Source: Nitrospina sp. UBA6727 (lineage in GTDB: Bacteria > Nitrospinota > Nitrospinia > Nitrospinales > VA-1). From it: a stretch of 64,000 nucleotides of DNA. Both the position numbers and the translations under genes were made by a program. Below the pieces are notes generated by a model that saw only the letters and a program-made list of their open reading frames with translations, did not search any database and was not told the origin of the DNA. Below are positions 16,431 to 25,767 of this stretch, piece by piece. Positions within the stretch are counted from its first letter, which is position 1. The number at the start of each line of letters is the position of its first letter. Where the stretch lies: assembly GCA_002454045.1 (NCBI GenBank), contig DKID01000026.1, forward strand, positions 1 to 64,000, read 5' to 3'.

Positions 16431-17154
16431 TAGTTTTGTTCGTCAGGCGCTCTGGATTCCGTGACGGGTTATTTGTGTTTTTCTGGTCTTTCATAAAAAT
16501 AAACGATTCCAGTAAATCCATATATTTTTTGCTGTCCGGAGATGCACCTTCGGGTGTACTTGTGTGTCGTCCAGATTCCGTCGAACTCTCTGGAGCGAAG
16601 TCCGGGCCCCCCTTTTTTTCGATAGGCGCTGGGGAACCCATGGGTTGAGGAGGTTGGTAATAATCTTCAAAACGTGTCTGCAAAGATTTAAGTTGGTTTA
16701 TCAGGTCGTCGACTTTTTCCGGCGCAGAGTATTCCCCCTCTTCAGAAGTAGAGTCCTCGACGACAACCGCTGATTCGTCATCAAGTGCTTTTTCCGTTAA
16801 AGGCGAGATGACAGGCGTTGCACCGTTACCCTTGTCATCTAGTTCAGGTGCATGCCGATGAAGTTTCTTCGAATCGTCTTCGTCGTATCTCCGTCCTGTT
16901 TCTTCAATTGGTTTATCGGATTTATGTTCGTGCTCTCTGGAGATACTGTTGATTTTTACTAATCCGTACACGATGAGAAAGAACGCGGCAAGAGCAATAC
17001 CCATATGAAGGGGATTGCTTTGGAGCTGAGTAAAATAAGATTTGAGGAATTTGAAAGCCTCTATATTTTCTAGACCGAATTGAGAATTCAGTCGCATCCA
17101 AATTTTCTGGAAAAACTCAAAGGCAGTTTGAAAATATCGTTCGATTATATTCAT
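16414..17154 (-). CDS. Membrane-anchored acidic protein of unknown function
   Basis: I do not recognise this 246-residue protein. Residues 1-50 form a charged amphipathic segment, 51-68 a single membrane helix (ALAAFFLIVYGLVKI), and the remaining ~175 residues are acidic, proline/serine-rich and likely disordered, with a short helical stretch around VDDLINQLKSLQTRFEDYY. The topology suggests a cytoplasmic tail. The stop overlaps the MinD-like ATPase start by 17 bases, so it could be that ATPase's membrane partner; this is inference from position only. Confidence 0.65.
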   Translation of the reverse strand: MNIIERYFQTAFEFFQKIWMRLNSQFGLENIEAFKFLKSYFTQLQSNPLHMGIALAAFFLIVYGLVKINSISREHEHKSDKPIEETGRRYDEDDSKKLHRHAPELDDKGNGATPVISPLTEKALDDESAVVVEDSTSEEGEYSAPEKVDDLINQLKSLQTRFEDYYQPPQPMGSPAPIEKKGGPDFAPESSTESGRHTSTPEGASPDSKKYMDLLESFIFMKDQKNTNNPSRNPERLTNKTSDKHN

Positions 17155-17305
17155 TGCGGTAGGGTAGGCTCAAGAGAAAGTCCGCGATAAAACGCAAGGA
17201 AACTCCAAGTCTCATCGTGGTTTCACTCCGGTCCGCATGGTAGCACAATAATTCGCGGATGCAGTAAAATTGCTCATCCGAAAGGTTTTTATAAAAGGTT
17301 GTTAG

Positions 17306-18031
17306 ATGTTATACTTGAGGCCGTCTTTGTCCTTGATGAATCCATCAAACCAGTCCGCGAATTCCAGAGGGTTTTTCTTGAGTAAAACACAACTAATGAT
17401 CTTGATGACGCCGGTCATTTTATTTTCCCTTACGGTGCACGAATATTCCCACGGCAAAATGGCTTTGCTACTCGGTGATGACACCGCTCAACGTCTCGGT
17501 AGACTTTCGTTTAATCCTCTGCGGCACTTGGATATTTTGGGCGTGCTTTTTTTTTATTTCGTGGGATTTGGCTGGGCCAAACCCGTACCCGTAAATCCGA
17601 GGAATCTCAGGAGTCCGCATCGCGATATGATGTACGTGGCGGTTGCCGGGCCGCTCTCGAACATTGCTCTTGCCGTGGGCTGTAGTTTTTTCATCCGCTT
17701 GATTTCCCCGGAGTTTTCTTATCTGTTTATTATTTTGGCTTACGGCATCTGGATCAATGTTGCGTTGGCGATCTTCAATATGTTGCCCCTGTATCCCTTG
17801 GATGGGTCCAGCGTGTTGAAGGGAATGGTCTCTCAGAACGTTGCTGAAAGAATAACCAATCTGGATCGGTTCGGAGCTGTGCTGATTTTAGGAGTTTTTC
17901 TACTAGACCATTTTGCTCACACGGGGATTCTCGCAACCATCCTAATGTTGCCAATCAATTATTCGGTACTTTTCCTAAGCCAGGAAACGTTCCCCATGAT
18001 CATTGAAGTTTTACAGGCGAGCTTCGCCTGA
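17306..18031 (+). CDS. Site-2 protease family (M50) membrane metalloprotease
   Basis: A 241-residue integral membrane protein. The zinc motif HEYSHG is in the first membrane segment (about residues 45-50), followed by AQRLGRLSFNPLRHLD, GFGWAKPVPVNP and, in a later helix, NMLPLYPLDGS with the third zinc ligand. These define the compact rhomboid-like-free M50 group that lacks PDZ domains. An AAAGG 7 bases before the ATG at 17306 supports this start, though ATGs 10 and 30 codons later are possible. It precedes trpS by 12 bases, in a plus-strand run with ileS and lspA. Confidence 0.88.
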   Translation: MLYLRPSLSLMNPSNQSANSRGFFLSKTQLMILMTPVILFSLTVHEYSHGKMALLLGDDTAQRLGRLSFNPLRHLDILGVLFFYFVGFGWAKPVPVNPRNLRSPHRDMMYVAVAGPLSNIALAVGCSFFIRLISPEFSYLFIILAYGIWINVALAIFNMLPLYPLDGSSVLKGMVSQNVAERITNLDRFGAVLILGVFLLDHFAHTGILATILMLPINYSVLFLSQETFPMIIEVLQASFA

Positions 18032-18043
18032 TTTTGGCGGCCA

Positions 18044-19039
18044 ATGTCAATGAAAGCAAACAGGATATTGAGCGGGATGCAACCCTCGGGAAAACTGCAT
18101 CTCGGAAATTATTTTGGTGCCCTCAAGAATTGGGTGAGTTTGCAGGATGAGTTCGAATGCTATTTTTCTATCGCGGACTGGCATGCGCTCAGTTCGTTGT
18201 ATGAAACCCCCCAGAGTATTAAGGAATATTCTTTTGAGTTGGCGGTGGACTGGTTGAGTGCTGGACTTGACCCAGATAAAAGCACGATGTTTGTTCAATC
18301 TGAAATTTCCGAACACGCCGAACTCCACATGATCCTTTCCATGATCGTGCCGGTACCGTGGCTGGAGCGAAATCCAACCTACAAGGAAAAGCAGGACGAA
18401 ATTAAAAATGTGGATATGAACTCGTATGGGTTTCTGGGATATCCCGTTCTCCAAACTGCGGATATTATTTTATATAAAGCAAACTACGTTCCGGTTGGCG
18501 TTGACCAGGCTCCGCATCTTGAAATATCCAGGGAAATCGTTAGGCGGTTTCACAAACTTTATAAAAAAAAAGTATTCATCGAACCGCGAGCAAAAATATC
18601 AGATGTCCCTAAGTTAAACGGGTTGGATGGAAGGAAAATGAGCAAGACCTACAACAACGCCATCTTTATTTCTGATAGCGAAAAGGAAGTTGCCAAAAAA
18701 ATTCAATCGATGTTGACGGACCCAGCCCGCGCCCGCCGTGATGATCCCGGTGACCCTGACGCTTGCAACCTATATCCGTTCCATAAAATTTATTCTCCGC
18801 AAACGATGCGGGACGAAATTGAATCCGATTGCCGGACGGCAAAAATAGGCTGCGGAGATTGCAAAAAGATGCTTACGCAAACGATGCTTGAAGGCATGAA
18901 GCCGATGCGGGAAAAACGGAAGGAGATTCTCGCCCGCCCCGGTGATGTAAAAGAAATTCTGCGGGAAGGTGCTCTCAAGGCTCGCGCCGTGGCCAAGTCC
19001 ACCATGGAGCAGACGAGACAAGCGATGCAACTAACGTAG
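18044..19039 (+). CDS. trpS: Tryptophanyl-tRNA synthetase
   Basis: Charges tRNA-Trp. The 331-residue class Ic enzyme has SGMQPSGKLHLGNYFGAL with the HIGH-type motif, YPVLQTADIILY, GVDQAPHLE, and GRKMSKTYNN as the KMSKS loop. The length fits bacterial TrpRS. The GGCGG just upstream serves as a weak ribosome site; a second ATG two codons later is an alternative. It sits between the M50 protease and ileS, each gap under 20 bases. Confidence 0.97.
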   Translation: MSMKANRILSGMQPSGKLHLGNYFGALKNWVSLQDEFECYFSIADWHALSSLYETPQSIKEYSFELAVDWLSAGLDPDKSTMFVQSEISEHAELHMILSMIVPVPWLERNPTYKEKQDEIKNVDMNSYGFLGYPVLQTADIILYKANYVPVGVDQAPHLEISREIVRRFHKLYKKKVFIEPRAKISDVPKLNGLDGRKMSKTYNNAIFISDSEKEVAKKIQSMLTDPARARRDDPGDPDACNLYPFHKIYSPQTMRDEIESDCRTAKIGCGDCKKMLTQTMLEGMKPMREKRKEILARPGDVKEILREGALKARAVAKSTMEQTRQAMQLT

Positions 19040-19058
19040 CAACTTCTGTTTATATTTT

Positions 19059-21860
19059 ATGGCAATGAAAGACACGCTCAATTTGCCCAGTACAGATTTT
19101 CCGATGAAAGCCAACCTGACTCGGCTGGAGCCAGAATTGTTGGCGCGCTGGGAAAAGGAAAAGCTGTACGAAAAAATCCGCCAGTCCGCCAAGGGAAAAC
19201 CCAAATTTGTTTTTCATGATGGCCCGCCTTATGCCAACGGTCATATTCATATTGGCCACGCATTGAACAAACTCCTGAAAGATTTCATCGTCAAAATTAT
19301 GAACATGAAGGGGTTCGATTCTGGGTTCATACCCGGATGGGATTGTCACGGTCTTCCCATTGAACATCAGGTAGGCAAAAAGATTAAGGAAAAAAAACTG
19401 CGCTTGGAAAAATCTGAAATCCGCAAACAATGCCGGGTTTATGCTCGGGAGTTTATCGATATCCAAAGGGAAGAGTTTAAAAGGTTGGGGGTGTTCGCCG
19501 ATTGGGAGAACCCTTATCTGACGATGGACTTTTCCTATGAAGCGACCATTGTGCAGGAGTTCGGGAAGTTTGTCGAAAAAGGACTGGTGTATAAAGGTCT
19601 CAAGCCAGTCCATTGGTGTACTTCCTGCGAGACCGCTTTGGCTGAAGCCGAGGTGGAACATGGCGAACATACATCGCCGTCTATCTATGTAAAATTTCCG
19701 GTGCAGTCTGGAATTCCCAAAAGCATCGCGGCGTTGAATTCTGAAAAACTATATGTCGTTATCTGGACTACAACCCCGTGGACTCTCCCCGCCAATCTCG
19801 CCATCTGTCTGCACCCCGAGTTCGTTTATGTCGCGGTGACTCACGGCGATGAAACCTATGTCGTGGCTGAAGATCGATTGTCGACGCTGGCCGCCGAATG
19901 GGAGATGAAGGATTATAAAGTATCCGGATTCTGCAAAGGCGCGGACTGGGAGAACGCGGTTTGTCGTCATCCTTTCATAAACCGAAAATCTAAAGTCATC
20001 TTGGGGGAGCATGTTACTTTGGAACAAGGAACCGGTTGCGTCCACGTCGCGCCGGGGCACGGGCAGGAAGACTATGTCGTCGGCTTGCGATATGGCTTGG
20101 AGCCTTACAATCCCGTTGATGACAGAGGCGTCTTTCAATCTGATGTGGAACACTTCGGCGGAATGTTTGTCAGGAAAGCCAATCCGAAAATTATCCAAAA
20201 ACTCAAGCAAGATGGTTTTTTGATTCGCGAAGGAAACATCAAACATTCCTATCCGCATTGTTGGCGATGCCATCAGCCCATTATTTTCAGGGCGACAAAC
20301 CAGTGGTTTATTGCAATGGATAAAAAAGATTTGCGTAAAAATGCTTTAGACGGAATTGGTCGCACGAAGTGGATTCCGCGGTGGGGCAGGGACCGGATTT
20401 ACAGCATGATTGAAAACCGCCCCGACTGGTGCATTTCTCGGCAAAGGGTCTGGGGAGTTCCGATTACTTTGCTCACCTGTAACGCCTGCGGAGATTTTAT
20501 AAACTCCAGCGATTTGTTTGAGCGAATTGTGGAAGGGGTGGAAAAGCGCGGGTCAGATTTCTGGTTTGATAGCTCGCCCGAAGAACTGCTGCCGAAGGGA
20601 ACGGTTTGCCAGTGTGGCGGAAAATTTTTTTCTAAGGAGGACGATATTCTGGATGTCTGGTTTGATTCTGGTGTCAGCCATGTTGCAGTTGTCGAAAAAA
20701 ATCCAGAACTTCACTGGCCGGCCGATCTCTATCTCGAAGGTAGCGACCAGCACCGCGGATGGTTTCATAGTTCATTGCTGGAATCAATCGGGACAAGAGG
20801 CGAAGAGCCTTATAAATCGGTGCTGACCCACGGTTATGTGGTGGACGGGAAAGGTAAAAAAATGTCGAAGTCCGTCGGCGATGTGGTTGCTCCCCAAAAA
20901 ATCATCGACCAGTACGGCGCGGAAATACTCCGCCTTTGGGTTGCATCAGAAAACTACCGCGAAGATATCCGCGTTTCCGATGAGATTTTAAAACGCCTCG
21001 TGGAAACGTACAGAAAAATCCGTAATACCTTGCGTTATCTGTTGGGGAATCTTTACGATTTCGATTACAAGGAAGACCGTGTGCCGATGGATGAAATGTT
21101 TGAACTAGACCGATATATTCTTCATCGCTTTAATATTTTGCGAGGAAAAATATTAGCCGCTTATGAGAACTACGAATTTCATGCGTGTTACCATTCGTTC
21201 TCAAACTTTTGCATCGTTGAGTTGAGCGCGTTTTATCTGGATATCTTGAAGGATAGACTATACACCTATCCGGTTAAATCCCGCGGTCGGCGTTCGGGGC
21301 AAACCGCTCTGCATATTCTTTTGATGGGGATAGTGAGATTGATAGCCCCCATCCTCAGTTTTACCGCCGAGGAAGTTTGGCGTCATCTGCCCAAGAATAG
21401 CGCGGTCGAAGCAAGTGTTCACATGGCGCAGTTCCCAGATGCGGCGGACGTAAATTTTGACGAAGCCCTCATAAAGAGATGGGAGTTTCTCGTTGGACTA
21501 AAAGGCGAGGTCAGTAAGGCCCTGGAAACAAGTAGAAGGGATAAAGTCATCGGCCACTCTTTAGATTCCGTTGTCAAACTTGAATTGCCCGATAATTTCA
21601 AGAGCATCGTTGAAAACTTTGAAGACGAATTGAAATATATCTTCATCGTTTCCAAAGTAGAGTTGGTCGACAGTTTAGGCGCGGAAGAAAAAATATTTAC
21701 GAGTGATTCATTGCAAGGGGTGAAGGTTTTTTCGGAAATGCACCCCGGGAAAAAATGCGAACGTTGCTGGCATTATTTTGAATTAGATGTTGAAGCGGGA
21801 AAGGCGGTCGGCAAAATTTGTTCGCGCTGTGAAGACCACCTTCAGGCGGCAGGAGCTTGA
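19059..21860 (+). CDS. ileS: Isoleucyl-tRNA synthetase
   Basis: Charges tRNA-Ile and edits valine. The 933 residues show DGPPYANGHIHIGHAL (HIGH), the editing-domain TTTPWTLPANLA, the tryptophan-rich WCISRQRVWGVP, GSDQHRGWFHSSLL, and GKKMSKSVGD (KMSKS). The C-terminus has the zinc finger CERCWHY...CSRCEDHL. Size and zinc-type C-terminus match the common bacterial form. It is followed 3 bases later by lspA, an arrangement found in many bacteria. Confidence 0.98.
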   Translation: MAMKDTLNLPSTDFPMKANLTRLEPELLARWEKEKLYEKIRQSAKGKPKFVFHDGPPYANGHIHIGHALNKLLKDFIVKIMNMKGFDSGFIPGWDCHGLPIEHQVGKKIKEKKLRLEKSEIRKQCRVYAREFIDIQREEFKRLGVFADWENPYLTMDFSYEATIVQEFGKFVEKGLVYKGLKPVHWCTSCETALAEAEVEHGEHTSPSIYVKFPVQSGIPKSIAALNSEKLYVVIWTTTPWTLPANLAICLHPEFVYVAVTHGDETYVVAEDRLSTLAAEWEMKDYKVSGFCKGADWENAVCRHPFINRKSKVILGEHVTLEQGTGCVHVAPGHGQEDYVVGLRYGLEPYNPVDDRGVFQSDVEHFGGMFVRKANPKIIQKLKQDGFLIREGNIKHSYPHCWRCHQPIIFRATNQWFIAMDKKDLRKNALDGIGRTKWIPRWGRDRIYSMIENRPDWCISRQRVWGVPITLLTCNACGDFINSSDLFERIVEGVEKRGSDFWFDSSPEELLPKGTVCQCGGKFFSKEDDILDVWFDSGVSHVAVVEKNPELHWPADLYLEGSDQHRGWFHSSLLESIGTRGEEPYKSVLTHGYVVDGKGKKMSKSVGDVVAPQKIIDQYGAEILRLWVASENYREDIRVSDEILKRLVETYRKIRNTLRYLLGNLYDFDYKEDRVPMDEMFELDRYILHRFNILRGKILAAYENYEFHACYHSFSNFCIVELSAFYLDILKDRLYTYPVKSRGRRSGQTALHILLMGIVRLIAPILSFTAEEVWRHLPKNSAVEASVHMAQFPDAADVNFDEALIKRWEFLVGLKGEVSKALETSRRDKVIGHSLDSVVKLELPDNFKSIVENFEDELKYIFIVSKVELVDSLGAEEKIFTSDSLQGVKVFSEMHPGKKCERCWHYFELDVEAGKAVGKICSRCEDHLQAAGA

Positions 21861-21863
21861 GGT

Positions 21864-22367
21864 TTGAAAAATAAATATTTCCTTCTGTCTATTATTTCCG
21901 GGGTCTTAATCGTAATAGATCAATACACCAAGTTCATGGTGACGTTTTATATTCCGCTCAATTATTCCGTGGAGGTGGTTGAAGGATTTTTCAATCTAAC
22001 CCATATTCGAAATTCCGGGGTGGCGTTTGGGCTGTTCGCAGATCGGCAATTCGAATATAAAGCCTTCATGTTCATCGTCATTTCCACCATCGCAATTTTC
22101 GCGATCCTTATGATTTTGCATCGGAACCCTGCAGAAAAAAAATTAGTGCAAACCGGATTGATTTTAATATTCAGCGGCGCGATCGGCAACCTCATCGACA
22201 GAACCCTGCACGGCGAGGTGATCGACTTCTTCGATTTCGTCATCAGCGGGCATCACTTTCCAGCTTTCAATGTCGCAGACTCCTGCATAACCATCGGCGT
22301 AGCCTTAATGGTAGCAGACTTGTTCAGCGGGAAATCGCCGACGGACTCCTCCGCCAAAGTCATTTGA
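21864..22367 (+). CDS. lspA: Lipoprotein signal peptidase II
   Basis: Inner-membrane aspartyl protease that cleaves prolipoprotein signal peptides. It has four membrane helices over 167 residues, with VIDQYTKF, NSGVAFGLFA, GAIGNLIDRTLHGEVIDFFDF and FNVADSCITIG; the aspartates in NLIDR and NVADS are the catalytic pair. The start is TTG at 21864 with AGGAG 8 bases upstream, inside the end of ileS. It shows that the host makes lipoproteins, in line with the lipobox protein at 42 kb. Confidence 0.96.
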   Translation: MKNKYFLLSIISGVLIVIDQYTKFMVTFYIPLNYSVEVVEGFFNLTHIRNSGVAFGLFADRQFEYKAFMFIVISTIAIFAILMILHRNPAEKKLVQTGLILIFSGAIGNLIDRTLHGEVIDFFDFVISGHHFPAFNVADSCITIGVALMVADLFSGKSPTDSSAKVI

Positions 22368-22380
22368 TCCCCTGCCGTTT

Positions 22381-22689
22381 TTAAATTGGAAAGTTTGTAG
22401 CGGTCAAATTATATTCCTTGAACTCAAGCGGGTCGATGGTTTCCGGATATAAGACGTTGACGAAATGTTCCGCCTCTTTAGAAGAACGATGTAGCGTCAG
22501 AGCCACTTCATCCTTGAACGCCATGACATGTAAAAACGCGTAGGGGTTTAGTATTTCCTGTTGCGCCATATAAAAAAGTGTTTCCTCCTCATTTTCTTTA
22601 ACGTGGTTGACCAAAACTTGAATCGCTTTTTTGCAACGGTCTACAGCATGAGGCCGTACTTGATAGCGGGCTGTCATTAAGATGGGCAT
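22381..22689 (-). CDS. Antibiotic biosynthesis monooxygenase (ABM)-fold protein
   Basis: A 102-residue single-domain protein. YQVRPHAVDRCKKAIQVLVNHVKENEEETLFY and the late HVMAFKDEVALTLHRSS follow the dimeric alpha/beta-barrel ABM/YgiN pattern. Many members act on quinols or aromatic compounds without cofactors, others have no known reaction. A GGAG 6 bases before the ATG supports the start. It converges with lspA and diverges from the sulfite dehydrogenase gene; no functional tie is evident. Confidence 0.75.
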   Translation of the reverse strand: MPILMTARYQVRPHAVDRCKKAIQVLVNHVKENEEETLFYMAQQEILNPYAFLHVMAFKDEVALTLHRSSKEAEHFVNVLYPETIDPLEFKEYNLTATNFPI

Positions 22690-22815
22690 AAAAAACTCCT
22701 TCGAAAAATTAGGATGAGGTCGGCGAATGTTAATCGGAAAATATTATAGGACAAAAAATAATTTCGCAGAGGACTCTGCCGGATTGACGGTCGATTAAAA
22801 ACTTCGAGGCTTTTT

Positions 22816-24129
22816 ATGGGATACAAAAAAGAACGCGGGTTGTGGGAATCTTATGAGCAGGACGCAGAAAAAACCGCCGCGGAAATTTTTTGCCCGGCGC
22901 GGATTTCGCGGCGCGACTTTGTCAAGAAAAGCGGCTTGGTCGCTTTGATGGTCGCCTTCGGAACGCAGGTTCCTTTCTTGCGAAACTTGCCCGCCGGCTT
23001 CATCCCCGTCGCCTTCGCGGAGGCGGACGAAGATTTTGTCATCCCCGGAAAAAACGGTCTTCGGCTTCTCAACGACCGACCGATCAACGCGGAAACGCCG
23101 CCCCATCTTTTGGATGACAACATCACTCCCGTCGCGAGACACTTCGTCCGCAACAACGGTTTGGTGCCGCCGTCCGCAAATGTTTTGGCGTCGGCGAAAG
23201 AGTGGATGCTGTCGATTGATGGTGAAGTGCATCGGCCTCTGCAACTTTCTATCGAACAATTGCAACGGTTTGAATATCACACTTACGACCTCACCGTTGA
23301 GTGCGGCGGCAACGGCAGGGCGGGATACAATCCTCCCGTCAAAGGCAACCAATGGTCGCTGGGCGCCGTCGGTTGCGCGCGATACGGCGGCGTTCTAATG
23401 CGAGATGTTCTGCGCGCGTCGGGACTCAAAACTTCCGCCTTTTACACGGGCTATTATGGTGCGGACATTCACTTAAGCGGCGACCCAAAACGCGTGGTGA
23501 TTTCCCGCGGCACTCCTATCGAGAAAGCGATGAATGAATACACGATGATTGCTTGGGAGATGAACGGCAAACCGTTGTCCGCCTTGCATGGATTTCCGTT
23601 GCGCGTGGTTACCCCCGGATGGCCGGGTTCCGTTTCGATGAAATGGCTGAACCGTATTTGGGTTCGCGACGTTGAACATGACGGACCGAAGATGACGGGC
23701 AAGGCTTACCGCGTCCCAAAATATCCCGTGCCTCCCGGTAGTAAAGTTCCCGACGCGGACATGAAAATTATCGAATCCATGCCGGTCAAATCTCTCATCA
23801 CTTTCCCGAAGACCCGCGGCCGACACGACTTGAGAACCGCTTTCCATTTACGCGGACATGCGTGGGCGGGGGAGCGCTCGGTGAAGCAGATGCATGTGTC
23901 TTTTGATTTTGGTCAAAACTGGATTCGGGCTGACCTCAAGCAACCCGCCAACCGTTACGCCTGGCAACACTGGAAGGCGGCTCTCAATTTTCCCAGCCGC
24001 GGATATTACGAAGTGTGGGCGCGCGCGACCGACAGCAACGGGAGTATGCAACCCACGGTCGTCCCCGGTTGGAATCCGAAAGGCTATTTGAACAACGCCA
24101 TGCACCGCATTGCCGTCACGGTGTTTTGA
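22816..24129 (+). CDS. Sulfite oxidase-family molybdenum subunit (SorA-like)
   Basis: Periplasmic Mo-cofactor enzyme of 437 residues that probably oxidises sulfite to sulfate. A Tat-type signal is seen at residues 31-40 (SRRDFVKKSG) followed by a hydrophobic stretch. TVECGGNGRAG includes Cys163, the expected molybdenum ligand. RVVTPGWPGSVSMKWLNRI and the C-terminal dimerisation-type domain (MHVSFDFGQNWIRADL) are typical of the SorA/SoxC branch. No heme domain is fused; the next gene supplies a mono-heme cytochrome. The region before residue 31 is unusually long for a Tat signal. SoxC-type function is less likely as no sox genes surround it. Confidence 0.9.
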   Translation: MGYKKERGLWESYEQDAEKTAAEIFCPARISRRDFVKKSGLVALMVAFGTQVPFLRNLPAGFIPVAFAEADEDFVIPGKNGLRLLNDRPINAETPPHLLDDNITPVARHFVRNNGLVPPSANVLASAKEWMLSIDGEVHRPLQLSIEQLQRFEYHTYDLTVECGGNGRAGYNPPVKGNQWSLGAVGCARYGGVLMRDVLRASGLKTSAFYTGYYGADIHLSGDPKRVVISRGTPIEKAMNEYTMIAWEMNGKPLSALHGFPLRVVTPGWPGSVSMKWLNRIWVRDVEHDGPKMTGKAYRVPKYPVPPGSKVPDADMKIIESMPVKSLITFPKTRGRHDLRTAFHLRGHAWAGERSVKQMHVSFDFGQNWIRADLKQPANRYAWQHWKAALNFPSRGYYEVWARATDSNGSMQPTVVPGWNPKGYLNNAMHRIAVTVF

Positions 24130-24149
24130 GATTAACGACGGTGGAAAAA

Positions 24150-24536
24150 ATGAATTCGAAAATTTTTGTGATCCTGTTGGAAGTATGGATTGCTAGTTTA
24201 TTTTTTCCACTCAACCCGACTCTGGCTGGCGAGGATGAGTTTCCCCGTGGAAAGGGACGAAGCTTGGTGGTCGAAACTTGCACCACCTGTCATTCCTCAA
24301 AGTTAGTTTTACAAAACGGAATGACCCGTGAAAACTGGGATGTCACCATCACTTGGATGCAGGAAAAACAAGGCTTGCGGGAGCTAACAAAAAAGGACAG
24401 GAAAACCATTCTCGATTATTTATCAATGGTTCTAAATGTTCGCGCGGAAAATTCTAACCCCGCGGCTCCAGTCATGAAAGAAGCGCCTAGAAAATTCCGG
24501 GTCTATCAGTATGACTACAAACCCAATCGACTGTAA
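24150..24536 (+). CDS. Mono-heme c-type cytochrome, SorB-like partner
   Basis: A 128-residue exported protein. The N-terminus is a Sec signal ending near TLAGED, and CTTCH (Cys44, Cys47, His48) binds heme c. A methionine such as M58 or M70 could be the other axial ligand. It starts 20 bases after the molybdoenzyme stop; a GTG three codons earlier is an alternative start. By its size and position it should take electrons from the sulfite dehydrogenase and pass them to the respiratory chain, as SorB does with SorA. Confidence 0.85.
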   Translation: MNSKIFVILLEVWIASLFFPLNPTLAGEDEFPRGKGRSLVVETCTTCHSSKLVLQNGMTRENWDVTITWMQEKQGLRELTKKDRKTILDYLSMVLNVRAENSNPAAPVMKEAPRKFRVYQYDYKPNRL

Positions 24537-24541
24537 CCGTT

Positions 24542-25123
24542 TTGTCTAGTTCAAGCCGACAAATTCTATCGTCCCGAAAATTCTTTCCCGCAATCATCCT
24601 GTTGGTCATCCCTCAAAACCGTTTTTGTGATCAACAATTATCGGAATTGAAATCTGTTTTTGAAGAGATACCATTAGAGTCTATTATCCTTTCCAAGTCA
24701 GGGAACGACGCGGTTGGAGAAAAGAAAACCAAGGTGCACCCTGATGGGATTTTAGTTGATTGGGATAAGATGTCGTTGCCAAATAAAAAATACGATGCGG
24801 TGGTGGTTGTAGGAGGGAAGGGCGCGAAAAATTCGATATGGAACGATCCGATTCTGCCGCAAATTTTAACGGATCATTTTCGGGCGGGAAAAGTGGTCGC
24901 GGCGTTGGGATTATCAGTGGTTTCTTTGGCGCGCGCTGGACTCCTTACTCGTCAGACGACTTCTTCCCCAGATGATGAAACATGTATTCGGGAACTTGAA
25001 GATGCCGGAGCTTTCGTCGTCGCAGACGCTCTTACTTCTTCCAACCGTATTGTGACGGCGGGGGATGACTCGGGTGGCAGGGCGGTTGGAAAAAAAATTC
25101 TAGAACTTTTAGGTTTTAATTGA
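24542..25123 (+). CDS. DJ-1/PfpI-like protein lacking the nucleophile cysteine
   Basis: A 193-residue flavodoxin-like protein with ILLVIPQNRFCDQQL, YDAVVVVGGKGAKN, and AGLL...IVTAGDDSGGRAVGKKIL in DJ-1/PfpI order. The nucleophile elbow, normally AICHG, reads ALGLS at residues 121-125, so the usual Cys and His are both missing. It is therefore unlikely to be a standard DJ-1 protease, glyoxalase or deglycase. The start is TTG, 5 bases after the cytochrome stop, with no clear ribosome site; start choice is uncertain. It may be co-transcribed with the sulfite dehydrogenase genes. Confidence 0.75.
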   Translation: MSSSSRQILSSRKFFPAIILLVIPQNRFCDQQLSELKSVFEEIPLESIILSKSGNDAVGEKKTKVHPDGILVDWDKMSLPNKKYDAVVVVGGKGAKNSIWNDPILPQILTDHFRAGKVVAALGLSVVSLARAGLLTRQTTSSPDDETCIRELEDAGAFVVADALTSSNRIVTAGDDSGGRAVGKKILELLGFN

Positions 25124-25197
25124 ACGCTACGTTTGCCGTCCTTCGGGATTTATATTTTTTCAGAACGTAAAGAGTCGGAGAATAAAAGGCGGCGGGG

Positions 25198-25701
25198 TTA
25201 TCTATAGTTCGTGAACGACATATCAATTCCGAAGTCTTTTTCTTTCAGACCTGCTATGACAGATTGCAACTCATCTTTGTCTTTTCCGCTCACCCGAACT
25301 TGGTCGTCCATTATTTGGGCTTGTATTTTTTTCAGCCCCATGCCTTTTATAAACTTCACGATTTCTTTCCCCTTATCTTGAGAGATTCCCTGTTGTATGG
25401 CGATAACCTGTTTGACTGAATCTCCAGAAGCGGGCTCAACTTTTCCATAGTCCAATGCTTTGACGGATACTTTTCTTTTGATGAGTTTGCTTTGCAAAAT
25501 ATCGATGACGGAGTTCAGCTTGTGCCCATCATCCGCATTGATAGTTACTTGAGCTTTTTTTAAATCCAGCGCAACCTGACTTTTGCTTTCTTTAAAATCG
25601 AACCGTTGTCTGATTTCAAGCATTGTCTGGTTGCAGGCGTTTTGAACCTCCGCCAAATCGGTGACGGAGGCAATGTCAAAGGATGAGTTTTTGGAGGCCA
25701 T
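25198..25701 (-). CDS. yajQ: YajQ family nucleotide-binding protein
   Basis: A 167-residue cytoplasmic protein with two ferredoxin-like halves. SSFDIASVTDLAEVQNA at the start, QRFDFKESKS, GKVEPASGDSVKQVI, GISQDKGKEIVKFIK and the end DFGIDMSFTNYR are strongly conserved in YajQ. Some homologues bind cyclic di-GMP and alter transcription; others were linked to RNA or nucleotides. Nothing in the context tells which applies. It lies 66 bases after the gdhA stop on the same strand. Confidence 0.95.
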   Translation of the reverse strand: MASKNSSFDIASVTDLAEVQNACNQTMLEIRQRFDFKESKSQVALDLKKAQVTINADDGHKLNSVIDILQSKLIKRKVSVKALDYGKVEPASGDSVKQVIAIQQGISQDKGKEIVKFIKGMGLKKIQAQIMDDQVRVSGKDKDELQSVIAGLKEKDFGIDMSFTNYR

Positions 25702-25767
25702 ACTTTAATTGTGAATTGTGGCTCGGATGCTTGGTCGGTGAACATCTGTTGCGGTGAAATAAAATTA

